A DNA stretch of 64,000 bases from Gonapodya prolifera JEL478. Its lineage: Eukaryota; Monoblepharomycota; Monoblepharidomycetes; Monoblepharidales; Gonapodyaceae. Shown in pieces: positions 34,118 through 45,630 of the stretch. The DNA is taken from positions 61,397 through 125,396 of the forward strand of contig KQ965798.1 in assembly GCA_001574975.1 (NCBI GenBank), given 5' to 3'. Position 1 is the first letter of the stretch. Each line of letters begins with the position of its first letter. Both the position numbers and the translations under genes were made by a program. A model generated the notes under the pieces. That model saw only the letters and a list, made by a program, of their open reading frames with translations. It did not search any database and had not been told where the DNA came from.

Positions 34118-35887
34118 ATGTCGCTCCAAACTCTCCCACGAAAGCTTCTCCTTTTCATCTACAGCCTGCTCGATAATCCGGGAAACTTGAGCATGACCTG
34201 CATGGCCATCTGGGCGCTGGCTGGACCGTGCGAAACCAAAGCGGGCTGGTTCATCAACCGTTTCGGCCGCTTCGGAGCCGTTTACAGCCTCCTATATGAG
34301 TCCGAACACCGGTGCATTCACCGCTTTCTGCAAAGCCCGAACTTTGCGCGAGCACTCTTCCGCTGCGGAGCTGTGTTACCACGTCAAGCCTTCTACGAAT
34401 TCAATAGAGCTGAGCTGTTGGATCACTATGACGGATACAGAGGAAGGGAACACGTCAGGGTGGAGAAGCCCTCCGGAACAGTGATGGTCGTCATGACCGC
34501 GGAAGGGTATACTCGGTACGGCGACAACGTGAGTTGCCTTCATTGAAACCATGCTTGATCTGCGACATAATTGAACATCAAACTCTGTTTCTGTCGCCGC
34601 GATTCAAGCTCTCGACTCAGCGGACCGACCTTTCCACGTATCTCGATCATTTCAAACCCACCAATGCACCCCATAATGAAAAGCTCAACGACCTCTCGGT
34701 TTGTGCTGAGCGTCACGCCGCAAACCGCGCTCACATACACGAACTCACGGACGAATTCAACTTTCTTCCGTGGCCGTGTCCAATGTCTGCGGAGAACTCA
34801 ATATACCGACATTATGAAAAATTTCCGGACCACCTTCTCGGGTTCGAGCTTGGGCTCATTTACGACCAAGACATCGGGGGCTGGATGTGGCAACCCTGTT
34901 GAACCAGTGGTGGACCTTGGTGATTTTGAAGTGGAACGATTCTGTCTCGATTTCTTCCTATGATGACGGAGAAAATGAGTTGATCTCGCGAATCCAGAAC
35001 GTTCTTGATGGAGCCACTCGGTGAGGTCTCTACCTCTCCAACGCCGATCTGAGCTTCGCGCTGGAGAGCCTCCGATCAAAGTCGTTCTTCCGGGACAGCC
35101 AAGAGCTTACAAAATTGCGCATCGAGGCTCTCGGAGATCTCTTTCCTCCTCACCGCTGGTTGTCAGCAGCTCGATGGTATGTAAGGTCCATCGAGCCCCG
35201 CAACCTTTCGAGGAGCGACACAACACTGCTCTGTCCACAATCACTTCCGAGTGGCCCGAAGCAGTTTCTGAGAACGCGAGTGAACTCCTGACCTGGTTGA
35301 TGGTGCACAAACAGGTCGTTTCATCCGCATCACGGCGGTATCAACGTTACTACCATGACGAAGGCCATCAACCTGTCACAAGTGAGCTAGATATTGTGGC
35401 AGCTGCTGATGTTATCCGGGACGCGGTCATCGGGGTGGATGGAGACACACCGGAACACGAGCAGAAGAAAATTCAGGTCACCCAAAGGTGGAGGGAACTC
35501 GTTGGAGCAGCACACGCAGCTGACGTGACGGAGGCAGAGCGGAGGCAAAAACGGACACGCGATGAACAAAGCGTCGAGGGGATTGGACGGCGTCGCGATC
35601 GATGGCATAGTGGCCGGAGTCGCGATAAAAGACGTGACCGGCAACGTCGCTGATCCCGTTCGCCGGCACTTTCTCCGTCAATCTTGCACAAGGAGCCTGA
35701 GTTGGGTGTATATCGCCGGGAAAGGGACCGGGACCAGGACTGGAGCTAGAGCAGGTACAGGAACAGGAACTGGAGTCCTGATGGTCATCATGACTATGAC
35801 CCGAGAACGCCTCAACGTCCTTCTCCGACTCGTAGCCCTAGTTCTACGGCACGAAGTGCAATGAGCGTGAGTGAGATATCCCGGTGA
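34118..35887 (+). CDS. Unrecognised protein, F-box-like start and Arg/Asp/Ser-rich tail
   Basis: Exon 1 from the ATG at 34118 reads MSLQTLPRKLLLFIYSLLDN followed by PGNLSMTCMAIWALAGP. This resembles the first helices of the F-box-like domains common in basidiomycetes, but it is not diagnostic. It ends near 34529 at TACGGCGACAAC|GTGAGT. Later parts in shifting frames keep protein-like sequence: FELGLIYDQDIGGWMWQPC (to 34902), DGENELISRIQNVLDGATR and LYLSNADLSFALESLRSKSF (about 34970-35090), NASELLTWLMVHKQVVSSAS (35275-35340) and DVIRDAVIGVDGDTPEHEQ. The tail is highly charged (RRRDRWHSGRSRDKRRDRQ) and may continue through RRERDRDQDWS and SPDGHHDYDPRT to 35887. Not all frame changes are explained by clear introns, so the copy may be damaged. 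Function unknown. Confidence 0.45.
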
Positions 35888-36052
35888 ATGGTGTGGGAGG
35901 AATGATGGGCGAAACACTTGGGAAACAGTATATAACTGCATGTGCGCAACTGATGTTACAAAATGTTGATATTTCGACGTAACTGCAATTCGACGTGAAG
36001 AATGTCTCCAACGAAACGAGAATGATTTTTACGCATTATGAAGAGATGATCC

Positions 36053-37084
36053 GTGGTGGAGGACTTCGGCACAAAAAGCACCGATGAACACACGTACTCA
36101 GCAAGTTCACTCCCGCATCCAGCGATGTCCGGCACCACGACCACGCTGACGCCGGACGTCCCCAACGACGTTGCCACGCATCCAGAACTGACTCGATTCC
36201 GCGCGATTGCGTCAATCATGGAATTCTTGGGGAGATGGATGCCCCTTCCGCTCATGCGCTTCTTCGCGCCACCTGCCAAACAACATCCCGACCTGTCAAC
36301 CTCTGAACATCTGGTTGGCCCATCTCGCATTCGCACGCTTGTCTACGCTCCCAAGAACCCCACTTCGCGACCACTCCCGGCAATCCTCTGGATCCACGGC
36401 GGCGGGTACATCTTGGGCACGCCTGAAACATCAGCAGCAGCCGCAATCAGATTCGCGACCGAGGTCGGCGCTCTCGTCGCCCTGCCGACGTACAGACTCG
36501 CCCCGGACCATCCCGCACCCGCAGCTCTCGATGACTGCTTCGCCGTTCTGCAGTGGCTTGCATCGGGTGCCGAGGGTCTGGTGGATTCGAGCAGGGTCGC
36601 TGTTGGCGGGGAGAGTGCTGGTGGTGGCCTCGCCGCGGCGGTCGCCCAGCGGGCATTTGACGAGGGCATCCGGCTCCGGTCTCAGCAGCTGGTCTACCCC
36701 ATGCTCGACGACCGCACGAATCTTCCCGGAGCCGCACTGCCGACTCACCCGGGGTTGTGGACCCTGGAAAACAACAAGTATGGGTGGAAGTCCTACCTTG
36801 GCCCCTACGCGGACAAGCCCGAGGGTGCACCAAAGTACGCCGTGCCAGGACGAAGAGAAAATTTGGCCGGTCTTGCTGAGACCTGGATCGGCGTGGGCAT
36901 GCAGGACCTGTTCTACGCCGAGGACACCGAGTACGCGCGAAGGCTCCGAGCTGCCGGGGTGCGGTGCGACGTCATCGAGGTTCCGGGGGCCCCGCACGGA
37001 TTTGATTTGGTGTGCATGGACGCGCCAGTGTCGATCGAGTTTGCGAGGCACCAGGTTGAGTTTTTGAAGAGGACTTTGGCGTAA
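36053..37084 (+). CDS. Alpha/beta hydrolase, hormone-sensitive-lipase type (alpha/beta hydrolase-3)
   Basis: A single exon of 343 codons, with an in-frame ATG also at 36125. The oxyanion-hole motif is LWIHGGGYILGTPE (HGGGY). The nucleophile elbow is VAVGGESAGGGLAAAVA (GESAG, catalytic Ser). The acid lies in IGVGMQDLFYAEDTEYA, and the catalytic His is in VPGAPHGFDLV. All four elements of the family are intact, and the length is normal. Relatives hydrolyse short-chain esters, lactones or acetylated small molecules. No signal peptide is evident, so it is probably cytosolic. A damaged tandem copy follows immediately. The natural substrate is unknown. Confidence 0.88.
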   Translation: MVEDFGTKSTDEHTYSASSLPHPAMSGTTTTLTPDVPNDVATHPELTRFRAIASIMEFLGRWMPLPLMRFFAPPAKQHPDLSTSEHLVGPSRIRTLVYAPKNPTSRPLPAILWIHGGGYILGTPETSAAAAIRFATEVGALVALPTYRLAPDHPAPAALDDCFAVLQWLASGAEGLVDSSRVAVGGESAGGGLAAAVAQRAFDEGIRLRSQQLVYPMLDDRTNLPGAALPTHPGLWTLENNKYGWKSYLGPYADKPEGAPKYAVPGRRENLAGLAETWIGVGMQDLFYAEDTEYARRLRAAGVRCDVIEVPGAPHGFDLVCMDAPVSIEFARHQVEFLKRTLA

Positions 37085-37380
37085 CTTAGCGGATGGAACA
37101 CACGAGCACGAAGCCGCGGCACGGTCCAGTCCCGATAGTCAGCATTTTGGACTCGTCAATGGACACGGGAGTTGGCCCAGGGGCTATTTATTTCGAGCGC
37201 ATTTATAATGGCATGCAACCCCTTTGTATAAAAGCAATGCAACTGTCGGAACAAGAATATGATCTGTTGCCTCTTCCCCGGAAATTTATTGTGAACCCTT
37301 CCACTGAATATTATGATTATTCCGTCAGCACGACCACTGAAGACACCGAACACGCGCAAACTCAACATTTCATTCCCCCG

Positions 37381-38348
37381 CGCCCCGCGTTGTCCGACAC
37401 CACGACAACGCTGACACCGCACGTCACCAAGGACGTTGCCACGCATCCAGAATTGACTCGAATCGGCACCAAAGCGTCAATCATTGAAGTCTTGGGGCGA
37501 TGGATGCCACTCTCAATCATGCGTCTTCTCTCGCCACCTGCTCAACACCATCCCGATCTGTCAACGTCTGAACACCTGGTCGGCCCATCCCGCGTTCGCA
37601 CCCTTGTCTACGCGCCCAAAAGTCCCACCTCGAAGCCACTCCCTGCGATCCTTTGGATCCACGGCGGCGCGTACATCTTGGGTACGCCTGAAACGGCCCC
37701 AGAAGCGGCCATCAGATTCGCGACCGAGGTGGGCGCACTTGTCGCCCTGCCGACGTACAGACTCGCACCGGATAACCCGGGACCAGCAGCAGTCAACGAC
37801 TGCTTCGCCGTTCTGCAGTGGCTTGCAGCGGGTGCCGAGGGTCTAGTGGATCGGAGCAGGATTGCCGTTGGCGGGGAGAGCGCTGGTGGTGGGCTGGCAG
37901 CTGCCGTGGCATAACGGGCGTTCGACGAGGGCATTCAACTTCGGTCCCAGCAGCTGGTCTAGCCCATGCTCGATGACCGCACCATTCTCCCCGGTGCCGC
38001 ACTCCCGACGCACCCGCGAGTATGCACCCTTGAAATTAATAAGTACGCGTGGAAGGCCTACCTTGCCCCGCACGCCGACTCGCCCGAGAGTGCACCCAAG
38101 TACGCCGTGCCAGGACGGAGGGACAATTTGGCCGGTCTTGCCGAGACTTGGATCGGCGTAGGAATACAGGACCTGTTCTACGCCGAGGATTAGAGTACGC
38201 GCGAAGGCTCCGAGCTGCAGGTGTGCGATGCGACGTCATCGAGGTTCCAGGGGCCCCGCACGGATTGGATATGTTGTGCTCGGACGCGCCAGTGTCGATC
38301 GAGTTTGCGCACCACCAGGTTGAGTCTTTTAAGAGGACTTCGGCGTGA
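37381..38348 (+). pseudogene. Decayed tandem copy of the alpha/beta hydrolase
   Basis: The sequence parallels 36110-37084 almost codon for codon (SDTTTTLTPHV, TSEHLVGPSRVRTLVYAPK, AILWIHGGAYILGTPET, AVGGESAGGGLAAAVA). It then carries an in-frame TAA at about 37912, a TAG at about 37960, another TAG near 38191 and a shift after YAED that replaces the His-containing end. The oxyanion motif reads HGGAY instead of HGGGY. The upstream part (37093-37380) is open but unrelated to the parent's N-terminus. It is a recent duplicate that has lost function. Confidence 0.88.
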
Positions 38349-38349
38349 C

Positions 38350-38806
38350 AAAACGGGAGGAAGGGCTCAGCACGGAATAGCGTGGTCCGCAGGAACTGTG
38401 TGCATTATACTATTCAGAATTTTAGCCCGATTAGTGTGGGAGCAGAGTATATATCAGGTGGTGCAGAGGTTTTTGTCATAGACTCCGTTTGACTTAACAG
38501 CGTTGACATTGAATTCCCCTGTATTTACCCATCAAAGCTAATACATACATTACTTTTCAGTCCGCCAATTCATTCGGGGGATTCGGGGATTGTGAAAACC
38601 TTGACGCCCTCTCCTCCTTTCAGGTACAGTTCTCCAATTTACTGAGTCCAAGCTCGCACCAGACCCGTAAGGCGACCCACCGCGACAAGCACGGTGCTCT
38701 TAATTAATCATCCGCCCTCGAGAGGTAAGTTGTCGCCCCATCGCGGAACAAACCTGCAACTCACCCTCACCAACCACCCTTCCCTGCCATCCTCCACCCA
38801 GACACC
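38350..38806. other. Intergenic, P450 5' flank
   Basis: Contains a stretch (about 38620-38730) similar to the 5' flank of the third P450 (43290-43400), with AAGCTCGCACCAGACC and GTGCTCTT in common. This shows that the duplicated unit included upstream DNA. Confidence 0.6.
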
Positions 38807-40562
38807 ATGGCCCTCCTCACCATCCTCACCATCCTCACGTTTATTGCCTCGAATATGGTGACCTACTACCTCCTGTACCACTTCAATGCCTTCCTACGCT
38901 CCCCATCGCATCAATCCCGTGCTCAGCACTCGACATCGCCTTCCCTCCGATCTGGTGGTGGAAATTGGCCACCGGGACGGCGTACGCGTGGAAGTTTCAC
39001 TTTCATGAGAGGTTTGGGGGCATCGTGAGGTGGGAGTGTCACAACCTTTGGAATGTTCGACCAGTGTGCTCACCCAAACGACCTCAAGAATTGATTTCAA
39101 ATCCATCTCAGTCGCGGATCCCATCTTAGCTCAGAAAGTACGTGCACGTCACGCTATGCCCTCGTCTGCATTCAATGCACACTCTACATTACAGCTCCTC
39201 CGCGTCCATGACATCAGGAAAGCTCGGTTCTAACAGGACATCAAAATGGATCCAGAGGTGAGACTGTACGACTGTGCTGTCGTCTGTTCCCTCCTCTTTA
39301 AAAATGTATATCACATACTCCCCCGCCTTTCGCCACATTTGTCAACCCGACCGACACAACTTCCAGGGCCCCGACGCCTCCTAACGATCTGCGACAAGCC
39401 GTACCACCGCAAGACCCGATTGGCCATGTCGCCAGCCTTCTCAATCCGCTTTTTGGCGGGTCTGGAGGACCAGATGGACGCCGTGTGGCACGTGTTGGAG
39501 CGTAAACTGAGGGACGCCGCACGCAAGAGTGAGGGACGCGGATTTGCAAACGTGGATTTGGTGGAGATGTTTGCTGTGAGTATTTCATAATTATGTCTTC
39601 CCCAATATTTGAACACAATCATCACCGCGCTGCAATCCATTATGCCGTTCAATTTGTACGCGATTCCTTGGTGCAAGAATACCGTCGATGTGATGTGGAA
39701 CCACCTGGCCGTGTTACGGGAGGCAAGACAAGCGGCATTGGACAGGGGTGATAAGGTGCCGCAAGATGTTTTCTATATTTTGATGCAGCTCGTGGCTGAA
39801 GGAGCGTTCCAACCTCTTGAACTTCGAGACCACAGTCTCCTGTTCATGGGCGGGGGCTGAGACGTCAGGTATTTTTCAATCGCAATGCTCCTACCCTTTA
39901 GAGTTTTTGAGCATGCGCGACAACTTCTCACAGCTAGCACTATGGCGTGGGGCGACCCATTTACTCCTCTCTCACCCCAACTGTCTTTCCCAACTAAGCT
40001 CAGAACTCTCCCAAGCCGCTTCTTCCTCCCTGCGACCCGGCCACTTGACTCTCTCAGACGTAAAATCCCTTCCGCACCTCAATACTTTGAAAAAGAGACC
40101 TTGATATGCAGACCCGTTGTGACAAGGGTGATGCGAGAGATGGACGCCACTACCACGGTCCACGCTGTGGGACCAGATGACGTGGAAAGACAGTGCCTTG
40201 TTCCTGAGGGTACTGGTCTGGAAATTGCGATTTACGCCTTGCACAGAAGCCCACAGAGTACGTCATCTTGCGTCTTCGGAGAGTTCCCACGAACTCAGTT
40301 TCCACATTCATCAAGCAATTTGGCAGCGTGCATCAGAGTTCTAGCCTGAGCGCTGGCTCCAGACAGACGTTGAGGACGAAGAGGCTTGGGTGTTGATGGT
40401 GTCGTCATCGACGGCGGATTGAGTGGAACGAGAGAATCAGGACCAAGCAAGGTTTACTTGGATGCTTTCATGCTGTTCTCGGTGGGATCAAGGTTTTTAA
40501 CTGCAATATTAGTATCATGCAAACATTGACTTTCCTGCTCTTTCAGGGACTGCATCGGAAAG
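38807..40562 (+). pseudogene. Cytochrome P450 copy 1, decayed
   Basis: It starts MALLTILTILTFIASNMVTY followed by YLLYHFNAF, a membrane anchor like the other two copies. It retains MSPAFSIRFLAGLEDQMDAV, IPWCKNTVDVMWNHLAVL and the 16-base haem-loop exon (40547-40562). Damage is visible: the I-helix region reads FMGGG followed by a stop where copy 3 has FMGAGSETS (missing bases near 39858). The K-helix reads ETLI, so the invariant Arg of ExxR is lost, with a frame change near 40100. Nothing matching the last exons follows the haem-loop exon. Non-functional remnant of a tandem array. Confidence 0.85.
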
Positions 40563-40783
40563 GTGAATGATCCTCAGCCCCACTGTCAGCAGGTATATCA
40601 CGATTCGCGCCCCACACAGTCCACAGACCTGCATCGGTACACATCGTGACGATTGCGGCCCTTGAACATCAGTTTCATCTCCATTGGCAAGTCTTCCGGT
40701 CACGGGATCACCAACTATCACCAATCACCCCACCTGACTCCTCGCCCCCGTTAGCCGACAACCTTTACCACCACTCAGCCGCC

Positions 40784-42951
40784 ATGCCGCTTGTCGCCAT
40801 CCTCACTGTTCCGACGATCCTCAACTCCCTCGCGATCGGTGTGCTAGCCTACTATCTTCTGTACCTCGTCAAGGCCTTCCAGCGCACCCCGATCGCGTCC
40901 ATCCCGGGCTCAGCGCTCGACATTGCGTTTCCCCCGATCGGGTGGTGGAATTTGGCCTCCGGGAGGGGTTACAAGTGGAAGTTTGACCGACATGAGCGGT
41001 TGGGGGGCGTCGTAAGGTGGGTGGGTGGTTGTGGATTCGCGATGCACGTAAGATGACACTTGTTACATCTAAAGAATTGATTCCAAGACCATTTCGGTCG
41101 CCGACACCGCGCTAGCGCAAAAAGTACGTTTTCAGCATATTGTCTGCCTCAGTGCATTCCATTGACCCTGCGTTTGTAGCTGCTCCGCGTCGATGACATA
41201 AGGAGAGCTCGGTTCTACCAGGATATCAAAATTGATCCAGAGGTGCGGCTGCCCCTTCAGCTGTCTGTTCCTTCCTAATTGTGCGATCTCTTTCCTGAAA
41301 TGCCGCTTCCTTTCGTCTCCCGCCATCCCCCTGTTTCAAGAGCCCCGATAGCCTCCTAACAATCCGCGATAAGGCGTACCACCGGAAAACCCGACTTACC
41401 ATGTCGCCCGCCTTCTCAATTCGGTTCTTGGCGGGACTGGAAGACCAGATGGACAATGTGTGGAAAGTGTTGGAGGGGAAGCTCAAAGCCGAGGCAAGTG
41501 AGGGACAGGGCTACGCAACGGCGGACTTGGTTGAGATGTTTGCTGTGTGTCGTGTAGCGCTTTTACCCATAAGTCATGTGTTGAAGGAACCGTTAGGCGG
41601 TTGCTCTTGACATCATCTCCTCTACGGCATTTGACGAATCCCTCGACATTGTTTCCAAGGGACGAACACCCCTTGTACTCAGCAACAACGTGGAATGCCG
41701 TTGTTTCTGTGTTCGAAACCATTATGTCGTTCAACGTGTATGTTATTCCGTGGTGCAAGCGCACCCTAGAGGTGCAATGGAACCCCGTGACCGCATTGTG
41801 GATGGCGAGACAAGAGGCACTGGATAGGGGTGATAAGGTGCCTCGCGACATTCTCTATATTTTGATGCAACTCGCGGCAAAAGGAGTGCTCCAACCTGTC
41901 GAACTTCGAGACAACAGCCTCCTATTTATGGGCGAAGGTTCTGAAACGTCAGGTATTTTGCAGTGTAAAAATCTCACCCTTTAAAATCTAATTTTAACGC
42001 GATCAACTTTCGCAGCAAGTACCATGGCATGGGCGACCCACTTCCTCCTCGCGCATTCGTACTGTCTTACTCGTCTCCGCTCAGAACTGTCCCAAGCCGC
42101 TTCTTCCTCCTCACAGCCTGGTCGTTTGACTCTTGAGGATGTCACGGCCAGCCCGTACCTCAACGCTGTGATTAAAGAGACCCTCAGATGCAAACCAGTC
42201 GCGACAAAAGTGATGCGGGAAATGGACGCTACCATCACCGCTCACGCTTTAGATCCAGATGGCGTGGAAAGGCAGTACCACATTCCCGAGGGTACTGGCG
42301 TGGAGATCTCCATCTACACCTTACACAAGAGCTCGAAGAGTACGTCATCTTGCATTTCAGGTTGTTCCCACGACCCAGACATTTAACTTCCCCATTGTTT
42401 GGCAATAGTATGGCTTCGCGCGTCAGAGTTTTTGCCTGAGCGCTGGCTGGAAACCAACACTGAGGACGAAGAGGACTGGGGAGTTGATGGCGTCGTTAAG
42501 GGCCAAGTAAGCGAAACGAGGGATGCGGGACCAACCAAAGTTAACCTGGATGCGTTCATGCCCTTTTCGGCGGGATCAAGGTGCGTCGTTGAATGCAATT
42601 GGCATTCAAACAATGACTCATGTAGCTCATTTAGGGACTGTATCGGAGAGGTAAATAGCCGCCATTTCGTCATGAGAAGAGCTATTCTTAATGCGTCGTT
42701 TCACCGCCCAAATTATCTTCCCACAAATGAACTTTGCAACGAATGGTACGTAAAATTTTTTTGCACATGTTCTGCTAATCCCAAGATGCTGAACCTTTGA
42801 CCGAGAAGAAATGCGCTTAATCCTCGGGAGACTGGTGCACCAGTTTGATGTAACGCCATTGTACGATGTCTCATCACCAGTACCAGGGACCGACTACATC
42901 ACTCTCAAACCGCCACCGTTTCCAGTCAAACTTACTCCACGAAAAGCGTGA
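40784..42951 (+). CDS. Cytochrome P450 copy 2
   Basis: The ATG at 40784 gives MPLVAILTVPTILNSLAIGV with a membrane anchor, then PIASIPGSALDIAFPPIGWW. Further blocks are YHRKTRLTMSPAFSIRFLAG, IPWCKRTLEVQWNPVTALW, and the I-helix FMGEGSETS|ASTMAWATHF joined by an intron. The K-helix has KETLRCKP (ExxR intact), and FLPERWLETN is the PERF-like motif. The haem loop is MPFSAGSR|DCIGE, its Cys on a 16-base exon at 42635-42650. The last exon ends LILGRLVHQFDVTPLYDV...LTPRKA. Odd points: Gly-Glu-Gly replaces the usual Ala/Gly in the I-helix, and the splice acceptor before the next 16-base exon (AAATG|AACTTTG) lacks the AG present in copy 3. It may be weakened or non-functional. Endoplasmic-reticulum monooxygenase; substrate unknown. 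Confidence 0.75.
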
Positions 42952-43299
42952 CGTGTTTGGAAAGCAAGAAATACACCTCGTGACAACAGATCTTTACTTT
43001 TGAGGCAAAACTGAATGAGTTCAGCTTATGTTTATTGGTTGACACTCGATAATTTCACTTCACGTGTTTGCAAGAGATATGTATTTGTAACTTATATATA
43101 CCAGTCTACAATAAGTGAGCCTCCCAATATGAATAAACCCTTCGGCATTCTCATGTCGAAAGAACCGGATTTGCGAAATTACTGAAAAGCAGACCGGAGG
43201 ACGGCGGGATTGACGGATTCAATATATATTGCAATCCGTCATCCGTTTTTTGAGTTCTTCCTGCAAAAAACCTTGAAACCCTTTCCCCCGCCTTCAGGT

Positions 43300-43315
43300 A
43301 TATAATCGAGTCCAT
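43300..43315 (+). promoter_or_regulatory. Probable TATA element of P450 copy 3
   Basis: GTATATAATCGAG lies about 165 bases upstream of the ATG at 43471, within the 5' flank shared by the duplicated copies. Copy 1 has a diverged GGTACAGTT at the matching place. Confidence 0.4.
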
Positions 43316-43470
43316 CCAGGTCCAACCTCGCACCAGACCTACATCGCAACCACGAGCGCAGTGCTCTTGAGTCATCATTCGTCCTCGATCGGCAAGTCTT
43401 CGTGCCTCGGGATCCGCCATCACGCCGAGCCCTTCCAAGTTCCAACAACGTTCTCCAGCACCCAGCTACG

Positions 43471-45615
43471 ATGCCTCTCCTCGCCCTCCTCACCATCTCC
43501 ACCATCCTCGCTTCCTTGGCAATCGGTCTTCTCACTTACTATCTCCTGTACCTCCTCGACGCCTTTGTGTGCTCCCCGATCGCGTCCATCCCGGGCTCAG
43601 CTCTCGATATCGCGTGCCCCCCAATCGGATGGTGGAATTTGATCTCGGGGAGAGGATCTCTGTGGAAGTTTGACCTGCATGAGAGATTTGGGGGCATCGT
43701 GAGGTGGGCGGTTACAAGTTTTGGAGTGTTGATTGAGCGTCATCACATCCCATCGACCTCAAGAATTGATTCCAAGACTATCTCAATCGCGGACCCCACT
43801 TTAGCTCAAAAAGTATGTGTATGGCACATATTGCCCCTGTTTCCTTCGCCTCACCCTCAATCCTTCAGCTCCTCCGCGTCGATGACATCAAGAAAGCGCG
43901 GTTCTACCAGGACATCAAAATGGATCCAGAGGTATGTCCCCCAACCGCCGTCTTTTCATACTTCTTCCCCTGACACCAGACTCTTCGTTCCCCGGCCCCA
44001 TTTCTAGGGTCCTGATGGCCTCCTTACGATCAGCGACAAGGAGTACCACCGCAAAACCCGACTTGCCATGTCTCCAGCCTTCTCAATTCGGTTCTTGGCG
44101 GGACTGGAAGACCAGATGGATGACGTCTGGAAAGTGTTGGAGAATAAGCTCAAGGATGAGGCAAGTCAGGGACAAGGTTACGCAAAGGCGGACTTGGTGG
44201 AGTTGTTTGCTGTGAGTTTTAAAGTACTTGTACCGTCATTTGGGTCCAAGAGCACCGTTGTTGAATGGTTTAGGCCGTTGCTCTTGATGTGATCTCCTCT
44301 ACGGCATTTGGGGAATCCCTCAACGCCATACACCGGGGTGATCACCCCGTCCGCACAGCAGCAAGGTGGAACACAATCATCACTGTATTTCATTCCATCA
44401 TGCCGTTCAACATGTACGCAATCCCGTGGTGCATGAATACCCTACAAGTGCAATGGAACCACTTGGCGGCATTACGGAAGGCGAGACAAGCGGCGCTGGA
44501 CAGGGGCGATAAAGTGCCTCGCGACATCTTGTACATCATGATGCAACTTGCGGCAAAGGGAGTGCTGCAGCCCCTCGAGCTTCAAGACAACTGCACCCTG
44601 TTCATGGGGGCAGGTTCTGAGACGTCAGGTATTTCATCTCAATGCGAACTTTTTTTAGCCTCGAGAGTCTTACCTCAACACCAACAACGTTTTTTGCAGC
44701 GAGTACTATGGCATGGGCAACCCACTTACTCCTCTCTAACCCAGATTGTCTCACTCGCCTCAGTTCAGAGCTGACTCAAGCGGCTTCTTCTTCTTCACAG
44801 CCTGGTTGTCTGACGCATATGGACCTTAAGTCTCTCCCGTACCTCAATGCCGTGATAAAAGAGACGCTGAGACTCAGGCCCGCAGCAACAAGGGTGATGC
44901 GGGAAATGGACTTCACCACGACTGCCCACGCTTTTGGTCCAGATGGCGTGGAACGACAGTACCACATTCCTGAGGGTACCGGTGTCGAGATCTCCATTTA
45001 CGCTTTGCATCAAAGCCAACAGAGTACGTCATCTCGCATTTCAGGATGTTCCCACACATTGACCTTCCCCATTTTTGCAACAGTATGGCTTCGCGCGTCA
45101 GAATTCTGGCCTGACCGATGGCTTGAAACCGACGCTGAGGATGAAGAGGACTGGGGTGTTGTTGGCGTCGTCAAGAGTCAAGTAAGCGGAACAAGGGAGT
45201 GGGGACCAGCCAAGGTCAACCCCGATGCATTCATGCCCTTTTCTGCGGGTTCAAGGTACGTCGCTGAGTGCAATTGGCATTCGAACGAAGAATCATTGGC
45301 TCTTTTAGGGACTGTATCGGAAAGGTAAATTGTTGCTGTTTCGTCATACAAGGCGCTATTCTTGATGCGTCGTTTCACCGCCCAAATTATCTTCCCACGT
45401 GAAGAACTTTGCAATGAACGGTACGTGAATTTTTTTTGGCGTCGTCTTCTGTAAATACCAAGACACTGATCACGTGGGTGCGAAGAAATGCGCCTTTTTC
45501 TCGGACGCCTGGTGCACCAGTTTGACATTAAGCCATTGTACGATGTCTCAGCACCTGCCCCAGGAGCTGACTACATCACCCTCAAACCGCCGCCGTTTCC
45601 AGTGAAACTCACTCC
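43471..45615 (+). CDS. Cytochrome P450 copy 3, 3' end cut by an assembly gap
   Basis: The ATG at 43471 starts MPLLALLTISTILASLAIGL with a membrane anchor and PIASIPGSALDIACPPIGWW. Then come KTISIADPTLAQK, GLLTISDKEYHRKTRLAMSP, VSSTAFGESLN, the I-helix FMGAGSETSASTMAWATHLL, the K-helix KETLRLRPAATRVMRE and FWPDRWLETD. The haem loop MPFSAGSR|DCIGK|NFAMN|EMRLFLGRL is built from two consecutive 16-base exons (45309-45324 and 45405-45420). The sequence reaches PPPFPVKLTP and meets N bases at 45616; only about three residues are lost compared with copy 2. This is the best preserved copy. Likely an ER-bound monooxygenase of secondary or xenobiotic metabolism; the family number cannot be assigned by eye. 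Confidence 0.85.
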
Positions 45616-45630
45616 NNNNNGGGGGGGGGG
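45616..45630. other. Assembly gap followed by poly-G
   Basis: Five N bases are followed directly by ten G residues. A further single N occurs at 1602. Sequence order across this point is not certain. Confidence 0.95.

Noticed and set aside
36207-37067. Plus-strand frame of 286 codons
   Set aside because: Alternative frame of the intact alpha/beta hydrolase, which carries every catalytic motif in the other frame.
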